The notes under the pieces: generated by a model
What the model was told of the DNA's origin: nothing
What the model saw: only the letters and a program-made list of their open reading frames with translations
The model's database searches: none
From: Datnioides undecimradiatus
Lineage: Eukaryota; Chordata; Actinopteri; Lobotiformes; Datnioididae
Reading direction: 5' to 3'
Length of the DNA stretch: 64,000 bases
Assembly: GCA_008933995.1 (NCBI GenBank)
Contig: WARS01000046.1
Coordinates: 11,440,526-11,504,525, forward strand
Position numbers and translations under genes: made by a program
Shown here: positions 1 through 64,000 of the stretch, piece after piece
How positions within the stretch are numbered: the stretch's first letter is position 1
How the letters are laid out: each line of letters starts with the position of its first letter

Positions 1-141
1 TTTTGTATCGTCTCTGTCATCTAAAGTTTTCATCACAGTGAATTCTAAAGATTTTAATCCTTACATCAAATGGAATTAACCATCAAATAGACGTTTGAAA
101 TCATAGACGTTAACAGCTGTGTTTAAACAAAACGTTGGCAC

Positions 142-51205
<51,064 letters not shown>

Positions 51206-54200
51206 CTGCAAACAAGCAAGAGAACAACTGAATCAGTATCAATGTGCCAATTCAAAGGCTTCAGAGACAGTTTAGGACACAAAGACATTCCGTGCCCATG
51301 GGTGCTGTCTGGGATCTGAGGTGAAGGGAAACATGACAGCAACCCAAACCTGTGGCTGAAGGCCTTCCGTGTCTGTGTTCGAACAACCCTGAGTGTTTAG
51401 GGCCACACATTAGCCTCAATACCGAATGCCACGTGGGAGCCATTCAGCGTAGATAGATGCCACCCTGATGATACTTTGCCCCCGTGAAAGTGTTACTGTA
51501 GTGTTGCGCACAAAATTAGGACGCACATATAAAGTTCCCATGTTGTCTGGCGACCTCGCTAAATGAGCACAACACCCAAAGAAGGTTTTTGGGGAATTTC
51601 CTTCTAAAATCAGACACCAGACTGGTGTGAAACACCAGACACAAAAGAAAAAGGTGCAGGTTGTATTTCATGATGGACAATGTCCTTGGCGGTGCAACAC
51701 ACCACTGGAGTCACTGCTGGCGAGGTTAAAAACAAACTGGTCAGTTGGATGCAAAACACTCCACAAAATCGCCACAGCTTGGCTGCAGTCAGCTATGTGT
51801 GTGGTATCCAACTGGCAAAGAGACCTAACGTGGCACCATAATGAAGACAGCTTTGAGGACACCATGAATATCAACATTATGAGAGAGCCCAAAAGTTAAG
51901 TAAAGCACCCTGTAAGAGCTTCTTAAGTCAGTGGAAACCTCGGCTCCATCAATGATTCATTATTAATAAAGCAGTGTGGGAAGCCATGTCTGGGCTTCTT
52001 GTTCCATCTTCCAGCTCCAGTGTTTCACACTATTACGATGCAGTGGTGAAGTCAGACAGGATTCAAACTAAGAGCGCAGATGTCGTTATACATGTCAAGA
52101 AGCAATAAGATCAGGGGAACCTTCCGACGTAGATGTCAGATTCAGATTACAGAGATCTAAACTTGGCAACTTGGCGTTCCCTCAAGCATGAAAGACAACC
52201 TGTGTCCATCTAATCAAATTATCAATCTGTCCATCAATTCATCAAGCAAATGTTTCATCACTATTTGCAGGCCTTTTGTCCTTTAAACAGCCAGTTATGT
52301 GGTTAGCAGTACATACACACTAAATGCATTGGCACAGAGGGGCCCCTGCTACCTTCCGTCAGTCACCACATTCCTTTATCAGCCTGGATTATCGCTCCCT
52401 CCATCTCTCTGAGAGGGAGCCAGGACATGAGGTGGAAAATTAACCAGAGTGAACTGTGTGTCCACTCAGCATTATCTGGGGAGACAAGGAGCGACGGGGG
52501 CTTGACTCAATCTCCAGCTGCGACGCCGCTATCGGCCCATCTCAAGGCCATGAGGTCTGTGGAAAATTGCACCCAGCCATTCGTAGTTATCTACAAATCC
52601 ATACCTGCCTCAGTGGTGCCCAAAGATTATTTTTTATTCTCATTTCTATTAATGCTTTTCAGGTGTATTAGTTCTTTGTTTCTTTTTGTCTCCATCCACC
52701 ATCAGTAACAGATAAACATCACTTTATTTAAATCAGCACTTTCTGCAGGCACATACTGAAGCATTAGTAGATGCAAACTGTTGGTGACGAGAGGTCTTTT
52801 TTCCAAACTGTTGCCACTATGCTACAGTAGATGCACAGCCACGGTCTGTCTCCATATAAGAGGCCGAAATTAAAGCACTCTATTCTATTGCTGTAATCCA
52901 CAAGGACAAGTTATTCCTTTTCTGCAGTGCGTAGCATCAATTAGACTGTCCCTGTTTGCACAGAGAGAGCCTCTGAGTCAAAGGTTAACGCCTACATTGG
53001 GTCTGCAAATGCCTGCCTTTGAAGTCTCTTTAGAGAGATGGAGCTCTGCATGAGGGCCCTGTGGAACAGTGGGGCTTCAGGAAGCAGCTCGTTGATGGAG
53101 TCCTTTTTTTGTGCCCTCCAGCCCTGTGCTGTTAACACAGCTCTAAGCTGGTCCAGCGTCACTGGTTAAGTGTTAACCTGTAGAGCAGACTCATTAAACG
53201 TAAAGCAAAATGCCTCTTTGGGTGACAGGTCGCTCGCACAGTGTGGGACTGAGACGTTACAGGCGCAGACATTACCGTAACATCCAAAGAGCCGTGTCAG
53301 CATTATCGACTCTGTTCAGAGGCATACTCATTGCGCAGATGCATATAAAAGTTGATGCCAATGACATTTTATTAATATTGACTTGGATTTATAATTGCAG
53401 ACACTGCTGAGTTAGTTAATTAAAGTGCTTTCTTTCTGTCTAGCAGTCCAGCCGTAATTTCTCTCATTTATTTCCTACGACATATGTTCTTTATCTCTTC
53501 ATTTCCGTCATCTCTCTTTATTTATCACGCTGGCTCTCGCTCTGTCTTCCTCTCTCTCACCACCGCTCCCCCCTCTCTCAGGGCCTTTATGCGTGCATCA
53601 GAACAGTGAGCGGGGATCCAAAGCCCATTGAGATCCACGGCACGTCCAGGAAGCAAGCAGGGCCAGCAGGAGAGAAACTACAGAAATTAATGAACATGCT
53701 TAACATGCGCTGGCCCGGGGCTTTGTTTTCTGTTTGTCTATCTCCGCTGTCAAGCTGCTGCTCACGCAACATCTGCAACACGCTGCCTTGCTCTTAAAAT
53801 TAAAGCCATTCCTTTTCCAAGTAGCAAGTAAGAAGGGTGTTTGGATGAAACTTTGCAGGAAATTCATCATTGATCTGTGAGTCATTTCGTTGTCAAACGT
53901 GTATCTGCTTCAGGCACTTTGTACATCTAATATATCTATGTGCTGTTCTTGTGTTAGACCACTCCTTGTTTTCCTTTATTTCCAAAGAACATCGAGTTCA
54001 CTAGTGTATGAAATGTGATATACAAAACTTGACTTGAGGCTAACTGGGGGAAAAAAATCTTTTACAAGGTGTTTTGAATAAAACAGCCTTCACAGAGTAT
54101 CTACAATCGGGCTTTCAGAGTCCGGCCAGGTTGGTTCCCTTTTATAACAAAGAGTTCTGTTGCCCTCTGAAGCAACAATCTTTCACAGCTTTACTGGTGC

Positions 54201-57200
54201 AACCAAAGGAGGGCTGTGGCACTGTGAGAAAAAAAAAGGGGAGAGGATGTTAAGGAAACACGGTATGGGTGGTAGAGGTGGAGAAAAAGGATAAGCACAA
54301 GTGGGGAGACTGAAAGCCACAGGTTAGCTTGCTCATTTACCAACAGCGCGCTTGACAGCCTCTGGGTTCAAAATGGATGTGCACTCCACAGGACTCAGGG
54401 CCTCTGCTGAGCAACGGAGATAAGGAGCAAAGAAAGTGAGGGCAGGAAGGAGGGAGAGGTGAATACGCACAGAGCCAATGAAGGGGGGAGATGGCAGAGA
54501 CAGGACTGTTTGGTCTGTTGTACCGGAGCCAGCGCATTCACACTTTGATTTGTGAAGGAACGCATTTTCAGGAGTGCTCTGTGGTAGCAATGATAGTAAT
54601 GTTCAGCTGTAAAATAGTTTTATTTATTTGAAGAATGAGAAAAGCAAAACAAAAGAGATAAAAGACAGATCATTAATCCACTAACAAGCATTTAATGTTT
54701 AATTCCACTGTGTCATTTTTCATCTACAGCCCTGCGAGTCCATGTCAGGTTGCTGGCCAGTCTGAGTCGTGGTTTGCTTACAGGACTAGTGACAGGCTAA
54801 ACACACACACAGACCGTACTGGTAACATGTCTGGGTGGCCCCTAACCTCTTAATGCCATCTCATAGCCCAAAATAGGCTCCCAGCACTCTTTGGAGTCGA
54901 CACACTTAAGGATGCAACAGATGGTAGAAGACAAAATAAAGTTTGAGGTTCTATCTGATGCGACGCTGCGTGAGACTATTACGTGACAAATCACAGAGAG
55001 TTCTCATAAAAGCCCTCAGCGTCACGGGATTCTGGGCATGGATGCGTCCCCTTGATCACAAACAGAGCTAATACTTCAGTCGAGCAAAACACACTAAAGC
55101 CACGCAGGTGCTGTGCGTGTCCCTGTAAGTGGCCCTCCAGCGACACTTGGCAGCCAGGAAACATGCACCGTTACAGGGGAAAATGGTGTGTGGAGAGCCG
55201 CGCTTGAACTTGTTGGAGAGTCACATCCACTCTGCCACTCCACTCTTGGGTTCCTATAGAGCGACTCTAACAGCCCCACGGTGATTAAGTCACAAACCTC
55301 CTCGCCTGAAGTGGCGGACTGAAGAGAGGGAGAGAGAGGGAGAGAGGTGCAAACAGACCAAAGCTTGTATGTGGGCGGAAACTGACTTTGTGGACATTTT
55401 GCATACACACTTCTGCACATATATACATGTGTGCACCCTCTGAAGACCTTGAGCTGAGATCCTCCAAGTAGCCTAAGATGGCTTAGTATCTAAAACTCGC
55501 TGGGGAGGCTGCTGCATTTCTTTTTAAATCATTTCCACGGATTAAACGCTTTAGCAGGCAGTAGAAAGTGGAGAGTGACAGCAAAAGTGGGAGAGAAATG
55601 AGGTACGGCATGCGACAAAGGCCTTGAGCCAAATTGGGGAGCCTGGCATTGCTGCGGGGCTGCCTGAGGGCCTATTTAAACTGAGCAGCTAATTCACTCT
55701 GTTTTCCATCCATCCATTTCTCCAGTTCTCCCCTGTCCTTCTCTTCCTCTGCAGCATCAAAAAATTGAAATAAAACGTTCAAACAAATCAACGCCCTGCC
55801 ACAAGCCACCGACAAGGGACAATTCCTCCTCATAACGTGAATGAAATGAATTGAGAGACTTTCACAGTTGTGTATTTTTCCTCAAACCCAGCAGCTTCTG
55901 ATTCTGCAAAGGTAAAATGGATTCTAAACTTATATGAGTTCGAGTGAAGCCTTCAAGTATAATTCATAAACCTTATTCCTATGTGCTGCTCATATATCCA
56001 CTCAGAGAGGTGTTTCAAACACTTGGCTAGTATCGCTAACCTTTACCGTGGCAGAATCTAGGTTTTGGAAAGAGTGCCGTCCTCTGTGCCAGCCAACAGA
56101 CGAACGCGGTGTGTGGATGCAGACACGTGAGCCAGGCAGTTCTTGTACAAGCCACCATGTGACAGTGACAGTTGCGACGGGTACGATTGTAAATTGTGCA
56201 TAAATGCCTGTAGCTCGTCTCGAGCTTTGAACCTTGAACCAGTGATGGTTGCCATCGCGCTTTTAGCATCTTAAAGCCACAATGTGTTGCACTCCAGTTC
56301 AATCAAAACACGTATCCCACTCTGATATTTAAAAGATGTGAAAGCAGTTGGAGCGATTGTGAGAAAATGTGGTCGTAATGCTCTAAATATAGGATTGGTC
56401 GAGTATTTTCATGATAAATTAATTCAGACCAATACTTCAAAATCAAAAGATATTCAGTTTACGATGACCATGAAGAAGATTATTCGATCGTGACAAAAGA
56501 TGAATCTTCTGTCAATTTACTAACGAATTCTTAGCTTAACAACGTGTTTTTAGAATGAGTCAACTTCAGCGCTCTTCAACTCTTGTTTATTTCCCTGCTA
56601 AATGTCTGGAATTCCTTTGTATCCTGACCTTTAAAGGGAAAATCATTCCTCCGTGTGCAGCCTGCCACTCCGTGCGGTAAATACTGTTATATCGCTCCCT
56701 AAATCACTTGTTTGCTGTCACCAAATATCACTAAATATACACCTTTCCGTGTTGCAGCCTTCAAGTCATGTCCCATTACTTTACTGTAAAATTGCACCGG
56801 TTGTTAGCTGCCATGTCTATCCTCTTAAACACCAATTACAACATGGACTGCTGAGCCAAGTTTCCACAGACTTAATGCAGGTTTTTAAATGTAGGTGCAG
56901 ACTTCCACAAATGCTATAGCAGCTGATGTAGTGAGGATAATATGTAAGGAAGCTGGCGAGATTGTGGTCGGATCCTCTTTCAGAATGTAGGATTTAGTTG
57001 CACCTCAGGGGATCTTTAATTTATCTGTCAAGTTAGAATCAGGATAACACTCCAAATAAGTTTATTCAGCAGGCATGTCTAGAAATGCGATAAGATTTTG
57101 CCCCGCTGGATTTGCAGCAACTCCGATTTTATTAGACCCTCATTGTCGAGTAACACATAAAGATTTATTTTTAGTGTGCCCTTTCAGTTGGTTGGATGAG

Positions 57201-57788
57201 GCTGTAACTGCACATGCAGAGTTAAGTCACAAAAATGTGAGTTAAGTCATTAATATATGACTTTGGTAATTAGCACAAGTTGGGTTCATGGTCAGACAGA
57301 TGGGGAAAGGGCACTGGGATGAAAGGTCAGAGGGAATGTGGGAAGAAAAGAGGAAAGGCGGCAAAGAAGGAGGGAGGAGGGAACGGCTATGTGGGGAAAA
57401 AAAGAGCGAGGCCGGGCGATGGAGGAGCGTGGCTGCGCCTGATAGTGGCTATCAGCAGCCGACACGCTCCGCAAAACAACCAGCGCTGCGATAAAGGCTG
57501 CAGGAAGCTTTGTTCTATACATCAGCGCGCACATCCACGCTGGCACACACACCAGGTAATACACGCGCACACAAACAACAACTCTATGGGCAGAAAGGCG
57601 CACACTTGGGCATAAACCGGCACAAGCTCCAACTCCTCTCTATCATCAATCTGCAGTGTCTGCTGTGTTCAGTCATTCCCGCACACTCTGGATTGAGAGC
57701 GATGATGTGACCGGCTCTTCGGCTCACACTGGTCACCGTATTCCTTGGGGCGTGCCAGACCAATCAAATCTTGGACACGCGCGCGCAG

Positions 57789-57813
57789 ACACACACACAC
57801 ACACACACACACA
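57789..57813. repeat. (AC)12 microsatellite preceded by (CG)n
   Basis: The AC run follows ACACGCGCGCGCAG, giving about 35 bp of almost perfect purine-pyrimidine alternation, a composition known to favour left-handed DNA. Confidence 0.93.
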
Positions 57814-58230
57814 TGCCTGCTCAGTGACGGATGGAGTGTGGCGAGGGATACTGGAGGGGGTGTACTCCTCTCTGATAGATAGCAGAACTGAGTGGGATGA
57901 CAGAGAAAGCAGAGCTGCTTCCCTCATCTGTCCATCATCCTCTGTTGTTTTCGCTCACTCTGTCTTTGTTATGCCTCTGGCTGGATTCTTTTGGCTGCCC
58001 CACCCCCCACTTCCTTTGCCTCCTCTGTCCTCTCTTGTCTGTCTCTGCCTCATGCTGTCCAGGACATGTGCCACTGTGTCTCACTTGCCTCACCTATCCT
58101 CTCCCTGGATATCTGCCTGCTCCGCTCCTCCTCATCCCCACTCTCTTCATGCTCCCCTCCTGTCTTCTCGCATCTTGACAGAAGCTCTCGTGTCAATGGA
58201 TGACGGTTCACATCTTGTCTTGTCTAAGGC

Positions 58231-58242
58231 ACGCACACACAC

Positions 58243-58289
<47 letters not shown>
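58231..58289. repeat. (AC)n microsatellite, 59 bp
   Basis: AC units with two GC interruptions near the start, then over 40 bp uninterrupted. Longest CA array in the window. Confidence 0.96.
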
Positions 58290-58291
<2 letters not shown>

Positions 58292-58470
58292 AACCCCCCA
58301 TCCCTTCCTCCGTGTTCCTCCATCCTCACTCTCCAGTCTGCTCCTCTATCTGTGTGGCTTCCTACAGGCACACTGTGAACAGCTCTTATCTGCTGCAGTG
58401 GAACATCTGAGATCCCCTTTAGAGGCCTGGTGCGACTGACACACATTTGCGTGCGTGCAAGAATGCAAGA

Positions 58471-58500
58471 ACACACACGCACGCACACACACACACACAC
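58471..58500. repeat. (AC)n microsatellite with GC interruptions
   Basis: 30 bp of AC with two internal GC dinucleotides. Confidence 0.93.
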
Positions 58501-58590
58501 AGACATGCAGAAAATCCCCTGAAAGGATGAAGTCCAGACAAGACGCAAACACAGAAGGTGCAAAAAACACACACCTTGCACATGATGATA

Positions 58591-58614
58591 CACACACACA
58601 CAAACACACACACA
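58591..58614. repeat. short interrupted (AC)n
   Basis: AC units broken by one AA, the fourth CA array within about 830 bp. Confidence 0.88.
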
Positions 58615-61600
58615 CTGTTTTTATTCAATTATAAATACTGTTTCCTCTGGGCATCTGTGCAGTGTGTCCCTATATTCATTTCATAGTCATACATCCTTTC
58701 AAGTCATAACGCAAAAGAAATTCTTGGCATTCAAGCAACGGCTAAAAGGTACATTCACCCACACCGCATCTCTGAATCAAAGTCCACGGACTGAAAGTGA
58801 TCAGTGTGCCTGTGTGTGCCTGTGCCGGGGCTCTCCACTGAAGTCCTTTGAGAATCACTGCCAGTGGCAGATACAGCGCCGCTCTGGCTCTCATCTTTCA
58901 CATCACCTCATTTAGACACCTCCTAAGTGCAATCCACGGGCTCTTTGAAGTCAGGACAAAGCGAACGGCTAAGAGAAATGCATTTTTCACTTTCTTTCTG
59001 CAGGCAAAGCTCTCTGTCCCTCCCGCTCTGCGTCTGGGTCTCTTCTTCCCCAAGATCCTTCTTTAAACACTCTCTGGTTAGACCTCCTCCTCCCTCCACA
59101 CTCCTCTCCTCACACTCTCTTCTCCCTTCTCTAACAAGAGCAGTTTGATCAGTACAAGTAAACACTAAATACAGTGGGAGGCCAGGAAACTGGCATCGGT
59201 GCAAAAAATAAACAAACTCTGTAATGGCAACACTGTTTCCACTGCTGACCTTGACACAGCTACAACAGTTCTCTAGTGCAACTTCTTAATATAACCTCAC
59301 GCCAATACATCAGTGATAAATTAGACTCTGGACTAATCCAGGTTGAAGGCAGACTTTGCTGTTGCAGCAGTTAAATTACTACCGTCACGATCACACTGTA
59401 ATCTACGTAAATGATTTTATTTTGAAAGGAATGTATCGGAGACCTGCCCCGTTTTTCAAAGAGGCTGCACTACGCTTAGCTGTGCAGTTCAGGTGCTCCA
59501 CCAATGAAAGTCCATAGGAAGTGTGCAGCCTACATACTCAGGGACGATGGAGAACCACAGAGAAAGCTGGCCAAACAAAATGGACAATTCCATTTACAGG
59601 TTACAGTGCAAGGAAGCATGGATCGCAATGGCTCCAGGGGGAGGGTTTGCCTGATCAGAGAGGAGAGTCGAGACATGGATACGTTAGGGTGGCGTTTCAC
59701 TGTTAGGAGACAGTTCTTGCTCAGACTGCGATGGACAGTGACTGATAACATTTGTTTAGTTTCTGCCTGTGTCTATTTGTTTACCTTAATGAACTGAAGC
59801 CAAAACTGAGCTCAGTGCACAGCTGACAACACGATAAGAGGATCAGAGCAGTCTGAACTTTACGATGAGAGGAAGTTGTTGAGTATCAGGCTTCAGGTGA
59901 TGCCTGCATCCGTGGCCGAAGACATTCAGGGCACAGTAAGGCTCAGCAGTATTTAAATCCCCAAGACTTAAGAACAAGGCATTCAACAACCACTAGCTGA
60001 TCCAAGACACAGAAAACTTCTACATTAGCACAGGCTACCTTCATCTAACAGGGAGGACGCCAGTTGGATAACCCAAACATCCTGCTTCAACTGTCAGTCA
60101 AACCGCACGCAGTTCAACTGTGCCAAGGCAACATCGAGAACAAAACACACAAATAAGCCGACAAATGAGTCTATACTATTAGCCATGCCAACAGACCGAA
60201 ACGCCAGCCTCTACTCATGATCCACTCAGAGGCAAAGTGCCTTTTTATCCTCTTTTGTATGAAAGAAACCACAGTGAATTATGTGTGTTTGTCAGCAGGT
60301 CCTAAAAGCGTTTGATGCGGACGCAGAGATAATACGAGCGTCGGCAGAGCACAATGAGTCGGTGGAGAAAATCTGCGTAAAAGGTTCCGCTGCCAGCCCG
60401 GCTTCAGCGTTTCTGCTAATGTACTGATGAAAACTAATTCTCCATGTCCAACTCTTCCTCTCCTCTAATGGGCGGCGGTGTTGTTCCTCTCCCTCCCGTC
60501 ATGTAACTCTCTCGAGGAAGACTCTCGGAGAGGTTCTGGTATTTTAAGTATGGCAGACTGCTGCGCTTCTTGTCTTGCCCCAGAGCACCTCCAAGCAGTT
60601 TAAATTTGATACTTTCTTATCATTCCACCAAATTGAATTGACTTTAGTGGGGGAAGAAAGGCGACTGACCCACATTTGTGACACACTTAGTTGCTCGAGC
60701 GGAAATGGAACGGTGCGGAGTCTGAGGGAAATACGGAGATGGACAACAGAGTGATTGCTTGGCAGAAATCCTCGTCAATTCACTCCAACGCTCCGTTTTC
60801 CAATCAAAAACGCTGAGGTGACAGGTCATATTTGCAATGTAAGCTAACCGTGACACTCTGATCCCGGACAAAATGACTCAGTAAAGCATTTACAGGCGTC
60901 CTTACTTGCACTTTATTTGATTTTGACAGAATTTATTTAAATTTATTTTTAAAACTCTCATTTAGTTTCTACGCATGTCTATGCAGAGATGTTAACTCTT
61001 GACAATAAAGGCCAAATGAGTCCCTCAGTGTCTTGTTAATAAGCTTTCTGACATGACCGCTGGTAGATGGAGAGACAGCAGCTGAGATAATTGCCACAGA
61101 GTACAAAGGAATTCAGCATAAAATGAAAAGCAGCAGGGTGGCACGAAAACCCAGAAAGCCCTCGCTGGAGGGAATCACGTCCCCCTGAAACATCATAAAC
61201 TAATCTAATGTAATTATTACGATTAGCTTGTATCAAAGCAGTCAATAAGACAAAGTCAAATCTGTACGAGAGACAAGTATCATTCATGGATTCTGAGAGT
61301 GAACGGGAGATATGCAGCCCTTTCTAACACTGTAAATGAATAACAAGAGCAGTCAATGGAAAAAGAAAAAAAAAAGTACTCTCTGCTCTTTGTGATTATC
61401 TATGCTCGGTATCCCATCGACCACTCTGCATCTGTCTTTCCGAAATGGAGTTAAAAACCTCTTCTTAGCAGTCGCCCACTTGAGCAACTGGTCATCCGTC
61501 TATGTGCAGGAAGCACTGGAAATTGTTAGAAAGCAAAAATGCCTGTAATTGCCTTATTAGCAAATGGGTCTTGAGTGTAAGCCATCCACTGCCCTGATTC

Positions 61601-64000
61601 CTCCAGCAAAATGAATTAAATAAAATTTATTGAGGCTTTTCATTGAATATGGAATAATGCATCTTGGAACATTAGAGAGGCGGGGCAAATGACAGCTCTT
61701 TATATATTAACAGGGTTAATAAATTAATGCAGAGTGCTTATGTGCAGTGTTATGAGGGCGAGTAGGCCTGATACACAGCTATGAGAGGTGCTGTGAGACA
61801 AAAAGTGGGGCTTAAGGAGGCCTGTCATGTTGAAACATTAAAGCCTTTTTTAGTAGACTGTGGACTGCTTCAAGTCTCTTTCTGCATACCTAAACAGGAA
61901 ACTGATAATATTGATGCAATCAGTGTTCACTAACCAACAGTCCACACACTGATAAAAGGGACCGTATCTCGGCCAGAAAGTAGCACGCGGGAAGCAAAGC
62001 ATCCTGATAACGCTGACTGCATGCGATGGTGCGTTTGCGTCGTTTGAGATTTCAGCTTTTTTTTTTTTTCCTTTTCTCTACGTTGAACGATCACTTCATG
62101 TGATATTCTTAGTTGTTTAGGTCGTTTGTTAGAGACTTGTTAACCGGGTGTTTTCTTTAACCTTTAATATGAATCTTTTGATGGTCGACAGATGAAAAAC
62201 AGCCACTTTTGCTGATGTTGGCACTGAAGAGCAGAAAGGCTTTGTATTCTCTCTCTTTAATGCATGAAAATGATCATGAATCTACCATCAAAGCAAACTT
62301 TGCCTTTCTGTCGATTTTACAACATTCCTCAGAGGAGAAGGGAATAATTGAAGACGCGTGCGATTCTGACTTCAATATTCTTTTAATTTCACTCCTCATC
62401 TCTGTGTTTCTCGGCGACAGTGTAGATGAAAGAGACGAGAAAGAGAATGGGAGAACTTCATTACTGGGTGAACTTCTGACCTCCGCACAGTCAAAGACCA
62501 AAAACTAAAGAGAAACTAAACTGCTTGACAAAAGAGAGGTGGATTCAAGCCTTTGAATGAAAGTCCTCTATCAACTCGATTAGTTTTGCTTTGACACAAT
62601 TAGATAACAGTTGTATACATACATAACATAAAAAAAGTCTGCTGTGGCCTTGGTACACACAGTAAGAAGTTCCTGGGATTAGGTCTTTCAGACTGGATAA
62701 TTCTCTACTGTTACCAGTTTAAAGTACAGTCATTTGGCTGATCTGGAAACTGTGTACACGAGCACTTCCTGTCTTAAACCTGTGACTGAGTACTCTCAGT
62801 CCAGGATGTCTCATTGCCGTCGGCTGACAAGCTTTCAGTAACGCCATTTGGTCACACATTTCAAACACTTCATTCTGTGTCCTTCAGATCTGTCGAACCA
62901 AAACTCTCTATTTTCTATTTGGTTAAGACACGAGTTGGATTGAGTATTATAAGTTACACTAATTTTTCTCTCCCCCGTTTTGGCCACAAAACGACGAGCA
63001 ACATGAGGTTGCGCTCCATCTAAGCTTCCCCGTCAAAGCCTGGGATGAAACAGGAAGGAAGTGTGTTCTCTTATTGAGAGCTTGTCTACAGTGGGACTTC
63101 AAAGTCTTTTGGCTGAATGCCTTTATTTGAAAGGGCTCCCTGAGGAAAGCAGCCACCTGGCTTGGTACAGCGATGGCAGTCAAATCACAGCAGCAGGGGG
63201 GTTTTGAGTACTTTGCAGCATCAGAAAACAAGCTGCATGGATTGGATTGTCATGGCAACTGGGCTGGGTTTGAAGCGTTTGAAGTGGAAGGAAGGGAATG
63301 GAAGAAGAAAGAAGAAAGAGAAGGGGGGAGAGAGTCAGCCTCTCCCTCTATGTACCAGTTGACTCATAAAAACACAGTCCTCGCAAATTTTAAATGTCAG
63401 TTTACTGGAAGCATCAGCGTTTAAATGTCTATGCTGTAAATGGTCTACTGTAATCGATTTAGCATAATTAAAACTAATAGAGCAAATCAATGACTGAGAG
63501 ATTTAATTAATCCCCCCTGACCTGCGATAACAGCACTCTGTCTTGCTCAGAGAAACAGTTATCAGAGATCTATAAACTACTGCCGGCGACTGCAACCTCT
63601 GATTTCTGACCCCCACAATCAAAATGTCAGGTCATCCCGCTGCGGGACACAATCCACAGCTCTCCACTGGTCTACACATTTTATTGGCAGTCGCCATAAC
63701 AGTCAATGTCGGGCCATCATCTCATTAAGAAACGCTCCGGTGAGCCAAGCGAATTCATTCACAATGGCGTTACTATGGGGTAAAAGAAAAAAAAACGACT
63801 CATTCACAAACACAAACGAAATTTTCATGTGATAATTATCGCTATATATATTGTTTAGGCAAATGATTGTTTATGTATTTAACAACGGGGAAAAAAAAGG
63901 AAAACTTTTTTTTAATACGGTAATAACTATGTCAAATTATTTCAAAAATAAACAAACATACGACACGGACTGCACTTTCCTGTGTTTATTAAAAGGCCGG

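Larger units (their letters stand above)
51206..64000 (-). other. plcb1: intron 2 of plcb1, at least 12.8 kb (continues past window)
   Basis: I searched for exon 2 (PH-domain residues like TPIILRTDPQGFFFYW) and found no match, so exons 1-2 and the promoter should lie beyond 64000. Contents: CT-rich and CA-repeat cluster at 57789-58614, a CpG-containing stretch open on both strands at 60283-60429, and otherwise AT-rich intron. No independent gene recognised. Confidence 0.8.

Noticed and set aside
57656-58378. 240-codon plus-strand open frame, longest in the window
   Set aside because: It runs through CA repeats and a C/T-rich tract, giving His-Thr and Leu-Ser-Pro low-complexity peptide with no domain. 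An effect of composition.
62209-62508. 99-codon plus-strand open frame with an acidic middle
   Set aside because: No known family, no splice partners, and the reverse strand is also open; insufficient to call a gene.

Overview
This window is a piece of animal nuclear genome. It has no bacterial-style gene packing, many GT-AG introns, dense (CA)n/(TG)n microsatellites and decayed retrotransposon debris. The one gene I can support is a phosphoinositide-specific phospholipase C beta on the minus strand. Its encoded protein closely follows vertebrate PLCB1 but is clearly not mammalian. With the CA-repeat density and modest intron sizes at the 3' end, this suggests a ray-finned (probably teleost) fish; the species is an inference I cannot narrow further.

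The gene is read from right to left. I recovered 20 coding exons by translating the minus strand, checking AG/GT borders and checking that every exon phase joins. They run from a lone exon at 51137-51205 (human exon 3 equivalent, late PH domain) through PH/EF-hand exons (24816 down to 11943), catalytic X-box exons (12089 to 4614), the acidic X-Y linker (4788 to 2392), the Y box (2128 to 961) and the start of the C2 domain (842 to 142). The first two coding exons and the 5' end lie beyond position 64000. The rest of C2 and the C-terminal coiled coil lie before position 1. Exon numbers assume two upstream coding exons as in human PLCB1. The joined coding sequence is 2221 nt (2134 nt without the optional linker exon).

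Layout: 1-4.8 kb is exon-dense (Y box, linker, early C2). 4.8-25 kb has exons spaced 0.3-5 kb apart. 24.8-51.1 kb is one 26.3-kb intron. 51.2-64 kb is the 3' part of another intron of at least 12.8 kb. The introns hold microsatellites, homopolymer runs, pyrimidine-rich tracts, a degraded non-LTR retrotransposon (about 3.1-3.7 kb), a 107-110-bp tandem duplication (2.65-2.86 kb), and a decayed repeat cluster with a 33-bp minisatellite (41.3-42.0 kb). I found no second protein gene, tRNA, rRNA or CRISPR array.

The most interesting item is an 87-nt, phase-1/phase-1 exon (2875-2961) that fits exactly between the two exons coding the autoinhibitory X-Y linker. It would add 29 residues to that linker, and I do not recall it in mammalian PLCB1. 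It lies between a retrotransposon relic and a tandem duplication. I saw no evidence for an entirely new biological system; the linker exon is the best candidate for something undescribed.
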